The position numbers were made by a program, and so were the translations under genes. From the NCBI RefSeq assembly GCF_901827155.1, contig NZ_LR594659.1, positions 2,232,001-2,296,000 of the forward strand: a stretch of 64,000 bases of DNA. Direction: 5' to 3'. The stretch is from Variovorax sp. PBL-H6. Its GTDB lineage: Bacteria > Pseudomonadota > Gammaproteobacteria > Burkholderiales > Burkholderiaceae_C. This document shows positions 33,374 to 40,420 of this stretch, piece by piece (position 1 is the stretch's first letter; the number at the start of each line of letters is the position of its first letter). Below the pieces are notes generated by a model. That model was given only the letters and a program-made list of their open reading frames with translations. It did not search any database and had not been told where the DNA came from.

Positions 33374-34632
33374 TTCGCCCATCCCAGTTGCAGCTGGCGC
33401 GCCTGAGCGTCGATGCGTGCGCGCGGCGCCAGCGTCCCGGAGGGCAAGGGCAGGATGGCACGCCACTGCGAGTGCTCGATCTCCCGGAACGCACCGAACA
33501 CCGCGACGGCACGTGCGTCGCCGCTCAGTTCGAGCGCCAGCTCGCGCGCCTCGCCGGGGCGCAGGTGCAGGCTTTCGCGCACCAGCACGTTCGACCCGAG
33601 GGTCGCTTCGTCATCGTCATAGAGGCTGTCGAAGCTCGCCTTCTCGAACCCGCCCGCATCGCGCAGCACATAGACGCGCAGCGCCAGCGACGCCGACGCG
33701 TTGCGCGCATCGGTGTTCAGGCTGCGTTGCGCCTGCACGAGCAGCTGCAGGTTGCGCTTGGGGCTGGCCAGTGTCGGCGCGGTCCCGGGGTTGAACATGA
33801 AGTTCACGACCATCGAGGTGTTGACCCAGGGAATCTGGCGCTGGGCGGTGTCGCGCAGCACCTTGACGCGGACCGCCTTCATCATTTCCTCGACCTCGAC
33901 GCCGACCGAGCGCAGCTCGGTGGCAAGGTGCTTCGTGTAGACGCTGTTGCCGCCGATCGGGCCATCCTCGGCGACCCCGCCAGGGGCTGCGGAGAAAGCG
34001 ATGAGCGCCCCTGGCGCCGCCATCTCGGCCAGGCCGTTGGCGTTGCGCGATCGTCCGCGCACCGCAAAGGGGTCGTTGCGGCATGCGTCGATGATGAAGA
34101 TGCGGGCACGCGGACGGACGCGGTCGACATGCCCGAGCAGCGCTTCCTGCATGTCGATCGCCTCGTCACGCACTTCGGCCTCGTCGCGCAGTGCGATGTC
34201 GATCGGCAGCAGGTAGTTGCGCCCCCCGATCTGCACGCCATGGCCGGCGTAGTAGAAGACCGATGCAACCTGGTCGTCGTCCATGCGGCGCGCGAACTCC
34301 CGCAGCACACGCTTGAAGTCGCGGGCCTTGAGGTTGAGGTGCTCTCCGACTTCGAAGTCGAGCGAGCGCAGGGTCTGAGCGACCAGGCGGGCGTCGTGCT
34401 CGGGGTTGTTCAGCGGGATCTCGGGGTAGCGGCCGTTGCCGATGACGAGGGCGACTCGGCGTTGCCTGGAGACTTCGAGCTTTGGCTGGGGTTGGGATTG
34501 GGGCTGGGACTGGGACTGGGACTGGGACTGGGCAAGGCAGGTTGCGCTCCAGAGGGTGGGGGCCAGGGCGATGCAGGCGAGGAGGGGGCGGCGGGTCACT
34601 CCACCGGGTTCCTGGACGTTTGGGAGGCTCAT
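33370..34632 (-). CDS. caspase-fold peptidase fused to a TssJ-like domain
   Basis: A 420-residue exported protein with two parts. Residues about 57 to 285 are a caspase/metacaspase p20-like domain: VALVIGNGRYPEIPLNNPEH, catalytic His131 in YYAGHGVQIG and Cys184 in IIDACRNDPF. Residues about 292 to 420 resemble the T6SS lipoprotein TssJ: LQLLVQAQRSLNTDARN, LRVYVLRDAGGFEKASF, a LHLRPGEARELALELS strand and an FREIEHSQWR end. The N-terminus is a signal sequence (RRPLLACIALAPTLWSATCL) without a clean lipobox, then a Gln/Ser repeat linker encoded by hexanucleotides. It is first gene of the tssL-tssM-tagF operon, the place of tssJ. The TssJ call rests on weak sequence similarity plus position. Confidence 0.78.
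   Translation of the reverse strand: MSLPNVQEPGGVTRRPLLACIALAPTLWSATCLAQSQSQSQSQPQSQPQPKLEVSRQRRVALVIGNGRYPEIPLNNPEHDARLVAQTLRSLDFEVGEHLNLKARDFKRVLREFARRMDDDQVASVFYYAGHGVQIGGRNYLLPIDIALRDEAEVRDEAIDMQEALLGHVDRVRPRARIFIIDACRNDPFAVRGRSRNANGLAEMAAPGALIAFSAAPGGVAEDGPIGGNSVYTKHLATELRSVGVEVEEMMKAVRVKVLRDTAQRQIPWVNTSMVVNFMFNPGTAPTLASPKRNLQLLVQAQRSLNTDARNASASLALRVYVLRDAGGFEKASFDSLYDDDEATLGSNVLVRESLHLRPGEARELALELSGDARAVAVFGAFREIEHSQWRAILPLPSGTLAPRARIDAQARQLQLGWAK
34484..34533. repeat. in-frame hexanucleotide repeat in the caspase-TssJ gene
   Basis: Tandem TGGGAC/TGGGGT-type hexamers encode the Ser-Gln / Pro-Gln linker after the signal peptide. Because the unit is six bases, changes in copy number alter linker length without shifting the frame. 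Confidence 0.8.
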
Positions 34633-34668
34633 GGTCTTGCTCCCTCTCCCTCTCCCTCCGGGAAGGGG

Positions 34669-34943
34669 GTGGGGTGAGGGCACCGGGCTGTCGATCGGTA
34701 CCGTGTGCTTGTGTTGAGGCTGGAGCCGGGGCGTCGTCCCGGCAGCCGAGTCACTTTCTTTTGCTTCGCCAAAAGAAAGTAACCAAAGAAAAGGCGACCC
34801 CACTGCGCGTGACCCTTCGCTTCGCTACGGGCAACCTGCGGTGCTCGCTTTTCGCGGGGTCCGCGCAAACTCGCTGCGCTCAAACACGCGCGGCCCTGAT
34901 CCGCGAAAAGCTCCGCTCCTCGGCACGCGCAGAGGGGATTGGG
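34669..34943. repeat. left arm of a long inverted repeat (dispersed Comamonadaceae-type repeat)
   Basis: About 275 bp that recur in reverse orientation at 35256-35531. The best-conserved part runs through GAGTCACTTTCTTTTGCTTC, GCCAAAAGAAAGTAACC and on through AGCTCCGCTCCTCGGC. It contains its own smaller dyad around CTTTCTTTTGCTTCGCCAAAAGAAAG. A third, partial copy is at 49342-49411. I recall this sequence as a frequent intergenic repeat in Comamonadaceae; its function is not known to me. Confidence 0.85.
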
Positions 34944-35255
34944 GAACGGTCGGGCCATCGCTTCGCTCGGCCACCAACGGCCTCGCTGCGCAAGGCCTCG
35001 AAGAGGGGCAAGGGCGGCCGCGTATGACAGTGCATAAGCATGAGCATCGCTACGGGTACGAGCACGAGCACGAGCACGAGCACGAGCGTGTGCGTGTGCT
35101 TGTGCTTGTGCTTGTGCTTGTGCGCGTCCGTGGGTGTGCGTGTGCATGTGCATGTGCATGTGCATGTGCATGTGCATGAGAGTCAGCGTGAGCGAGGAGC
35201 AAGAGCTCACGCCGACCTGCATTCCACACAAGTACGCGCCATGGCGCGTTGAATT
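34944..35255. repeat. spacer between inverted-repeat arms with three hexanucleotide arrays
   Basis: This part of the roughly 1.05-kb gene-free stretch (34633-35685) holds about four GAGCAC units (about 35056-35085), four GTGCTT units (about 35095-35118) and six GTGCAT units (about 35141-35176). Both strands lack credible genes: the open frames are produced by the simple repeats and the arms. It may form a large hairpin with the flanking arms. Confidence 0.75.
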
Positions 35256-35531
35256 CCAAGTCCCCTCTGGCCGCGCCGAGGAGCGGAGCTTTTCGCGGAT
35301 CAGGGCCGCGCGTGTTTGAGCGCAGCGAGTTTGCGCGGACCCCGCGAAAAGCGAGCACCGCAGGTTGCCCGTAGCGAAGCGGAGGGTCGCGGCCAGTGGG
35401 GTCGCCTTTTCTTTGGTTACTTTCTTTTGGCGAAGCAAAAGAAAGTGACTCGGCTGCCGGGACGACGCCCCGGCTCCAGCCTCAAACCAAGCACACGAGA
35501 CCAATCGACAGCCTGGTGCCCCCAACCCAAC
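35256..35531. repeat. right arm of the long inverted repeat
   Basis: Reverse complement of 34669-34943 with scattered mismatches that increase toward the outer end (for example CAACACAAGC against CAAACCAAGC). The remaining 35532-35685 shows no gene; it only contains the run-out of the OmpA gene. Confidence 0.85.
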
Positions 35532-35685
35532 CTTCTTTCGGGGGCGGAAGCAGCAAGCCCCCAGAGCAAGAGATGCAAGTTTCGACACAGTCTGAGCACC
35601 TCCAGGGACGATCGCATTCGATTCTCCGTGCTGCGCATCCGAGGCACAAGGGGAAGGACGCAGCCGTTGCGCCCCAGGCGCCCGT

Positions 35686-36306
35686 TCAACTGCCGCGGAA
35701 CTGCACACGTCGGTTCACTGCCGCCGTGGGATCCGCCGCCTCAACCAGCTGCGCTTCGCCATAGCCGACCGTCTTCAGGCGGGCGGCATCGATGCCGTGC
35801 CGGTGCACCAGGTAGTCACGCACGGCGCGCGCGCGGGAGCGCGAGAGCTCGAGGTTGTAGGCATCGCTCCCGACAGCATCGGTGTGGCCTTCGACCGTGA
35901 CGATGCTGTTCGGCGCAAGCAGCTTGATGCCTTCGGCCAATGCATCGAGCTGGGCCCGCGCGGGGGGGAGGATGTCGGAAGAGTCGAATGCGAAGCGCAC
36001 CGGCAGGGACAAGGCCGAGGCCTCGGCGGCGACATCGTCAGGCCCAGCGGACATGCGGGCCGGGACGCGTGCCGAGGTCTTCGCCAGCGCGACGGCCGCG
36101 GCCGCAACATACTTCGTCGGGGTTGCTGCTACTGGCGCCTCGTCGAGCAGGCGGATCGAGCGTGTCTTGTTGCCGAGCACGGCCGCCACCTCGTGCGGGT
36201 TCACGAGTTGTCCTTCGCGGTACATGATCACCTTCTCGGCCTTGACCTGGGGCGTCAGGAAGGCGGCGGCAAGGGCGAGGGCGAGGGTGCTGAGGTAGCG
36301 ATTCAT
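35686..36306 (-). CDS. OmpA-family peptidoglycan-associated protein
   Basis: A 206-residue exported protein. Signal peptide MNRYLSTLALALAAAFLTPQ is cut near VKAEK. Residues about 25 to 90 are a short family-specific part; residues about 95 to 206 form an OmpA-like peptidoglycan-binding domain with VRFAFDSSDILPPAR, GHTDAVGSDAYNLELSRSRA and NRRVQFRG. A candidate ECF promoter (36350-36377) lies 43 bp before the ATG, overlapping the end of the DUF2807 gene, so this last gene of the cluster can be expressed on its own. It may anchor the neighbouring envelope assembly to peptidoglycan. Confidence 0.9.
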   Translation of the reverse strand: MNRYLSTLALALAAAFLTPQVKAEKVIMYREGQLVNPHEVAAVLGNKTRSIRLLDEAPVAATPTKYVAAAAVALAKTSARVPARMSAGPDDVAAEASALSLPVRFAFDSSDILPPARAQLDALAEGIKLLAPNSIVTVEGHTDAVGSDAYNLELSRSRARAVRDYLVHRHGIDAARLKTVGYGEAQLVEAADPTAAVNRRVQFRGS

Positions 36307-36349
36307 GGCAGGACTCCTTGAGCGTGGCGTTGAATTCGTCGATACCCAT

Positions 36350-36377
36350 GGGTTGCGAGCGCCGCCAGCCAGGTTCA
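36350..36377 (-). promoter_or_regulatory. candidate ECF-sigma promoter, site 3 (OmpA gene)
   Basis: On the reverse strand TGAACC (36377-36372), 15 bases, GCAACCC (36356-36350), then A. It overlaps the final codons of the DUF2807 gene and sits 43 bp upstream of the OmpA start. Same spacing as the four other sites. Confidence 0.6.
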
Positions 36378-37109
36378 ATCTTTCTCGATCGTCCCGACGC
36401 CGCGGATGGAACGCGTCACCACGGGGTCGCCGTGATAGCGCACATGGCCAACCCCGCTGATGCGCACGGCCAGCGTGCTGCTGGCGGCAAGCCGCACTTC
36501 GCCATTCCCGTCGATCGCGACTTCGGCCCGCTCGCTGGCGAGCCTGGGCGCCGAATAGCGGCCCATGCCGGTGATGGCAAGCTGCTGCGCGACCACCTTG
36601 CCGCCCCCGACTGCAACTTCACCAGCGCCGCTGATCCGCACGTCGAGGCTGCGCGCATCGTCCAGGCGATCGAGACGGATCGAGCCGCCGCCTGCCAGCA
36701 CGAGCGCGAGCGCATCGCTGCGCAGTGCTCCGATGCTGATCTCGCCGGCAGTGCGCGACTCGAATGCACGCAGCATCCGGACGCCGAGCTTCATCCGGAT
36801 CGGCTGCTGGGTCTCGATGCGGCCGGGCGTCAGGCCGATGAGCAGGCGCCGGTCGCGGACCTCGGTCGTGATCTTGCGCAGCACCGCGGGCTCGGCTTCC
36901 AGCGTCAGCGTCTCGCTGGCGCCCTGTTCGATGCTGACTTCGCCGGCAACGGCGAACACCACCTGGTCGAAGTCCGCGACGCTGCGGGACTCGGTAGCCG
37001 CGTGGGCCGGCTCGGCCAGGGCGGCGGCAAGTGCCGCGGCCGAGCCGGCGGCCAGGGCCGACGCGCGGAGCGCCCCCCAACCCGGGAACGCTCGGGTGAA
37101 CCAGCTCAT
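36375..37109 (-). CDS. DUF2807 (head GIN) domain exported protein
   Basis: A 244-residue protein. A signal peptide with a long hydrophobic Ala-rich core ends near PAHAATES. The rest is the beta-helical DUF2807 / GIN domain: SVADFDQVVFAVAGEVSIEQ, DVRISGAGEVAVGGG, ITGMGRYSAP and VRISGVGHVRYHGDP, with the recurring G-x-G-x-V pattern of right-handed parallel beta-helices. Such proteins are envelope or adhesion-like, with no enzymatic role shown. It stands 32 bp after the small membrane protein in the same operon as the CsgG-like gene. Confidence 0.85.
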   Translation of the reverse strand: MSWFTRAFPGWGALRASALAAGSAAALAAALAEPAHAATESRSVADFDQVVFAVAGEVSIEQGASETLTLEAEPAVLRKITTEVRDRRLLIGLTPGRIETQQPIRMKLGVRMLRAFESRTAGEISIGALRSDALALVLAGGGSIRLDRLDDARSLDVRISGAGEVAVGGGKVVAQQLAITGMGRYSAPRLASERAEVAIDGNGEVRLAASSTLAVRISGVGHVRYHGDPVVTRSIRGVGTIEKD

Positions 37110-37141
37110 GGCGCAGCTCCTGATGAAGGCGGGCCCTGGCC

Positions 37142-37582
37142 TCAGCGCGGCAGCGCGAGGTTGGGCTCCGGGGGGAACGGGCGCGCCTGGCAGGTCGTCC
37201 AGCCGGAGTCGGTGACGATCACCGATCCGCCGTGGCGATCGGTCGCCACCAACTTCGCGGCCTGCCGTGCCTCGGGGCCCAGGGTGACCGGCCCCTCGTC
37301 GAACAACAGCCGGCCGTACTGCCAGCAGCGCAGCCGATAGGTGCCCTGTCCCCTTTGCCTCGCCGACGCCGCAGAGGCGGGGGGCGGGGGCGGGGGCGCC
37401 GGCGGGAGCGCGGAGACGGCGCGATCATCGGTGGCAGCGGCAGCGGTCGTGACACCTGCGGTCGCGCCGAAGGGCAGTTGCAGCAGACCGACGACGGCGG
37501 CGAGCGCGACCCCGCTCACGGCGGCCAGGCGGATGCCGAGCCACTTCGCACGGCCAGGAAGGGATTCATTTGACTTGGACAC
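37142..37582 (-). CDS. small single-pass membrane protein of the CsgG-like operon
   Basis: A 146-residue protein. The GTG at 37582 with AGGAG seven bases upstream is the best start and overlaps the end of the CsgG-like gene by 17 bp. One N-terminal hydrophobic helix (about residues 15 to 40, LAAVSGVALAAVVGLLQLPF) is followed by a Pro/Ala-rich linker and a compact domain with two Cys (YRLRCWQYGRLLFDEG, SGWTTCQARPFPPEP), probably periplasmic with a disulfide. I do not recognise the family. Translational coupling suggests a partner of the CsgG-like channel. Confidence 0.75.
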   Translation of the reverse strand: MSKSNESLPGRAKWLGIRLAAVSGVALAAVVGLLQLPFGATAGVTTAAAATDDRAVSALPPAPPPPPPASAASARQRGQGTYRLRCWQYGRLLFDEGPVTLGPEARQAAKLVATDRHGGSVIVTDSGWTTCQARPFPPEPNLALPR

Positions 37583-39200
37583 GGAAGTTCTCCTGGGCGA
37601 GCGTGCCGCCACCGACTTTGAGGAAAGCGCCGCGGATCGACTCGAGCGTGGCGCCGGGGAGGGGTTCGAAGTCGGTGCCGACCAGGGCTTGCGGCAGCGA
37701 AGCCATCACGTCGCGCTGGGTTGCGAAGCAGGAGATGGTCTCAGGCACGCCCTTCGTATTCATCGTGAGCTGGAAGCGCATGGCGCCAGGCAGCGTGAGC
37801 GGCTGGGCCGCGGCGATGCGTGAGTCGCGGGCGAAGCGATTCGGGAAGAACCGTATGACCTTCGAATCCTCGTCCTGCAGGTAGCAGTAGACATGCGCGT
37901 CCTGAGAGGGTGCGAGGGAGAGGCTGATCGACTCGCCCTTGGCGAAACGGGTCTGCTGCCTGGGAGCCGTCAGTGCCAGCTTCAGCGGCGCCGCCGCTGA
38001 CGGGGCCGACGCAGTTGCGGCAGCTGCCGAGGCCGCGGCGGGCGAGGCGGATGCTGCGCTTGCCACCACCGGGATCGATGTGGGGGCCGCTGCCACGGTC
38101 GCCGGTGCGATGTAGTGCGCGGGCTGCTCGGGCCGCTGGATCTTGGTGTGATCGGCGGCGAGGAAGGCGTAGAAGAATTCCTCGTTGAGCACGGCCTCGC
38201 GGCTCAGGCCCAGTGCAGCGCGGTAGTTCGCGATCGCCTCGTCGATCGCCGGGTTGAATTCGCCGTCGATCGGGCCGTCGTAGAACGCGCGCCGGCGCAG
38301 CTGGTTCTGGAAATAGGCGATCAGCTCGATGCGCGTCGAGGCCATCGCGTGGTACCAGTCGAACATCTCGAGGCGCGTCTCGTCGTTCTTCTTCGGTTCG
38401 GTCACGCCCAGGCAGGTCCAGTAGGGTGTCTTGGTGAGCTTGCCGATGAGTTCGACCGCGGCCAGCTCGACCAGCCCGCGCAGCGCCTGCGTCTGGCCTT
38501 CGGCCTTTGCCAGGTTCATGCTGTAGTTGATGCCGAACTTGTGGTACGCCGCATCGCCGTCGATGCCGCTGCCTTGCTTCAGGATCATCACCGAGTTGCG
38601 CGAGGTGACGCCCGCTAGCACCGCCATGTCGCTGGTGGTCAGCACGCTCAGGTCGAGCGCCAGCATGCTGGAACCCGCGTCCTTCGCCGCGCCGAGGTTG
38701 ATGAAAGGGGCGAAGCCGATGCCGATGTCCTTCTGGTTCTTGACCAGGTTCTCGTCGAACTGCGAGACGGAGCCCTTGATGTCGTAGAGCGGAATCGCCT
38801 GGTAGGCCGCCGCGCTCTGCGCCGAAGCGAGATAGCTGATGACGTTTGCCGTGTCCTTGCCGAAGGCGACCAGGCGCACCGCACGGCTGCGGCGCGACAT
38901 GTCCGACACCGACGAGATCAGCATGTCGCGCGTGCCGGCGTTGAGCTTCTTCGTTTCGTCGCTGATTTCCTCGGTCAGCATCGTGATGTCACGCACGCCG
39001 TAGTCGAGCAGCAGCGTGTCCATGCAGCGCAGCGCATGCGAGAAGCCGGTGATCGAGCGCTGGGGCCGGTCTTCGGGGCCCTTGCGAATCTCGTTGGTCT
39101 GGTCGATGGTGGGTTGCCTGACTTCGAGCGTCTGGCAGCCTGCCAGGGCAGCGAGGGCGGCGGAAAGCGCGAGGAGGCGCGCGACCTTGGGCGGTTTCAT
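37566..39200 (-). CDS. CsgG-like outer-membrane lipoprotein with peptidoglycan-binding-like and DUF4384 parts
   Basis: A 544-residue lipoprotein. The lipobox is LAGC with Cys22. Residues about 45 to 290 follow the CsgG/HfaB pattern: a conserved early segment (RSITGFSHALRCMDTLLLDY), IKGSVSQFDENL for the CsgG strand before the pore loop, MLALDLSVLTTSDMAVLAGV for the second strand, and NLAKAEGQTQALRGLVELAA for the final helix. Then comes a peptidoglycan-binding-like stretch (YDGPIDGEFNPAIDEAIANY), an Ala/Ser-rich linker, and a DUF4384-type domain (KGESISLSLAPSQDAHVYCY). CsgG proteins form nonameric export pores for curli. It lies downstream of two repeat-protein genes and is its likely channel; the assignment is by pattern, not search. 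Confidence 0.75.
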   Translation of the reverse strand: MKPPKVARLLALSAALAALAGCQTLEVRQPTIDQTNEIRKGPEDRPQRSITGFSHALRCMDTLLLDYGVRDITMLTEEISDETKKLNAGTRDMLISSVSDMSRRSRAVRLVAFGKDTANVISYLASAQSAAAYQAIPLYDIKGSVSQFDENLVKNQKDIGIGFAPFINLGAAKDAGSSMLALDLSVLTTSDMAVLAGVTSRNSVMILKQGSGIDGDAAYHKFGINYSMNLAKAEGQTQALRGLVELAAVELIGKLTKTPYWTCLGVTEPKKNDETRLEMFDWYHAMASTRIELIAYFQNQLRRRAFYDGPIDGEFNPAIDEAIANYRAALGLSREAVLNEEFFYAFLAADHTKIQRPEQPAHYIAPATVAAAPTSIPVVASAASASPAAASAAAATASAPSAAAPLKLALTAPRQQTRFAKGESISLSLAPSQDAHVYCYLQDEDSKVIRFFPNRFARDSRIAAAQPLTLPGAMRFQLTMNTKGVPETISCFATQRDVMASLPQALVGTDFEPLPGATLESIRGAFLKVGGGTLAQENFRVQVK

Positions 39201-39230
39201 GACATCTCCCTTTTGTTCGGGGCGTTGCGC

Positions 39231-39560
39231 TCAGCGGCACCCGCCGCGGCCGACGATGTTGATCGCGTTGGGCGCGAACACGAACACCTCGCGCGGCGAG
39301 GCGCCGATGCGCCCGCCGGTGTCGATGTTGCCGATGTTCTGACTCCCGCAGGTGCTGGAGTCCGAGGAGTTTCCCTGTGACTTCCCCTGCTCGTCCGCCT
39401 TGCGCTCCTGCGCGGCGATGCGGATCTTTTCCTTGGCGATCTTTGCGCGGAAGCGCGTGTCGACACCCATCAGCTCCTGCCCCGCCAGTGCGTGGGCGCC
39501 GGCGCCCAGCGTGACGGCGGCGAGAACGATGCGGGCGGTGAGGGCGAAGCTTGCATTCAT
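39231..39560 (-). CDS. small exported protein between repeat proteins and CsgG-like gene
   Basis: A 109-residue protein with signal peptide (IVLAAVTLGAGAHALAGQ). A charged helix (RFRAKIAKEKIRIAAQERKA) is followed by a Ser/Gly-rich stretch with Cys (SSDSSTCGSQNIGNIDTGGR) and ends with NIVGRGGC. I do not recognise it. By place it could be an accessory or nucleator factor comparable to CsgE or CsgF, but no sequence likeness to those was seen. It is 30 bp upstream of the CsgG-like gene. Confidence 0.7.
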   Translation of the reverse strand: MNASFALTARIVLAAVTLGAGAHALAGQELMGVDTRFRAKIAKEKIRIAAQERKADEQGKSQGNSSDSSTCGSQNIGNIDTGGRIGASPREVFVFAPNAINIVGRGGCR

Positions 39561-39581
39561 GGTGGTCTCCTGGGTGGGAAG

Positions 39582-39606
39582 GCGCCGGCGAGGGAAACGC
39601 CGGCGC
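39582..39606 (-). terminator. perfect GC-rich hairpin after the second repeat-protein gene
   Basis: GCGCCGGCG (39582-39590) and CGCCGGCGC (39598-39606) form a perfect 9-bp stem with a 7-base loop. There is no T tract, so it is more likely an mRNA-processing or attenuating hairpin that leaves the repeat-protein message more abundant than the channel message. Confidence 0.45.
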
Positions 39607-39629
39607 GTGGAAAGAAGATCGAAGAGGGC

Positions 39630-40202
39630 TTACTTCGCGACGCCGACGCTCTGGTCGGCGGTGGACAGGAAGCCGGCAGCGGTGTTGACCTGCGCCGTGG
39701 CGAGCACCGTCGAGTTCGTCAGCTTGCCGCTGCCTTGCGCACCGCCGATCTGCTGGCGCGCCGTGGACAGGAAACCGCCGGCCACGTTGCTCACGCCGGT
39801 AGCGCCGACGAAGCTGCCCTGGACCTTGCCGTCGTCCTTCGCAAAGCCCACTTCCTGGTTCGCCGTGCTCAGGAAGCCGGCGGCGGTGTTGTTCACGCCT
39901 TGGGCGACGATGGCGGTCTGGCTGATCTGGCCGTTCTGGGTGGCGCGGGCGATGCTTTGGTTGGCCGTCGACAGGAAACCCGCCGATGTGTTCACCGCGC
40001 CGTTGACGATCACGGCCGTGTTCTTGATCTTGCCGTTCTGCTCGGCCACGCCGACGTTCTGGCGCGCGGTGGACAGGAAGCCGGCCGAGGTATTGACCGT
40101 GCCGGTCGAGAACACGCCGGAGTCGGTGATCTCGCCGGCCATGGCGGCACCGAAGACGAGGCCCAGCGCGGCGAGGACGGAAAGTTTGGAAGCGGCTTTC
40201 AT
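39630..40202 (-). CDS. secreted 34-residue-repeat protein (paralogue B)
   Basis: A 190-residue protein: signal peptide MKAASKLSVLAALGLVFGA (cut near AMAG) and then five tandem 34-residue repeats filling the whole mature chain. Consensus features of each repeat are a start G-x-(I/V), an N-(T/V)-(S/A)-(A/G)-G-F-L-S-T-A core, Q at the next turn and an ending such as VGVAEQN. Repeats begin at GEIT, GKIK, GQIS, GKVQ and GKLT. This regular Gly/Asn/Gln/Thr composition suggests a beta-solenoid or amyloid-like fibre subunit. A candidate ECF promoter stands 67 bp upstream. It is a paralogue of the gene at 40421-40996. Confidence 0.85.
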   Translation of the reverse strand: MKAASKLSVLAALGLVFGAAMAGEITDSGVFSTGTVNTSAGFLSTARQNVGVAEQNGKIKNTAVIVNGAVNTSAGFLSTANQSIARATQNGQISQTAIVAQGVNNTAAGFLSTANQEVGFAKDDGKVQGSFVGATGVSNVAGGFLSTARQQIGGAQGSGKLTNSTVLATAQVNTAAGFLSTADQSVGVAK

Positions 40203-40269
40203 GGTGGATCTCCTGAAGGGTTGGTGGCTTGAGGGTGGGCGGCATGCGCTTGCTTGCCTTCCGCTCCAT

Positions 40270-40297
40270 GGGTTGCTGCGCATTGCGAAACGGTTCA
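40270..40297 (-). promoter_or_regulatory. candidate ECF-sigma promoter, site 2 (repeat protein B)
   Basis: On the reverse strand TGAACC (40297-40292), 15 bases, GCAACCC (40276-40270), then ATGG. It is 67 bp before the ATG at 40202. The flank CATGGAGCGG after the core is shared with site 1, as expected after a gene duplication. Confidence 0.65.
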
Positions 40298-40350
40298 AGG
40301 CAATTCGCATTTGCAGAGGCAGCACCGGCAGGCGCGGGCTCCTGCCATGG

Positions 40351-40382
40351 AAAAGACCCGCCGGCGCAGGTGCGCGGGCGGG
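40351..40382 (-). terminator. intrinsic terminator after repeat protein A
   Basis: On the reverse strand CCCGCCCGCGCA pairs with TGCGCCGGCGGG (one mismatch) and is followed by TCTTTT. It lies between the stop of repeat protein A (40421) and the promoter-like site 2, so the two repeat genes are probably separate transcripts. Confidence 0.6.
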
Positions 40383-40420
40383 CCGGGACCGAGGAGGCCG
40401 GAAGGAAAGCCGGCAGCGGC

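Noticed and set aside
34484..34533. Phase variation by slippage in the caspase-TssJ gene
   Set aside because: The unit is six bases, so copy changes keep the frame; only length variation is expected.
35040..35180. Short direct repeats resembling a CRISPR
   Set aside because: They are uninterrupted hexanucleotide arrays without spacers or cas genes.
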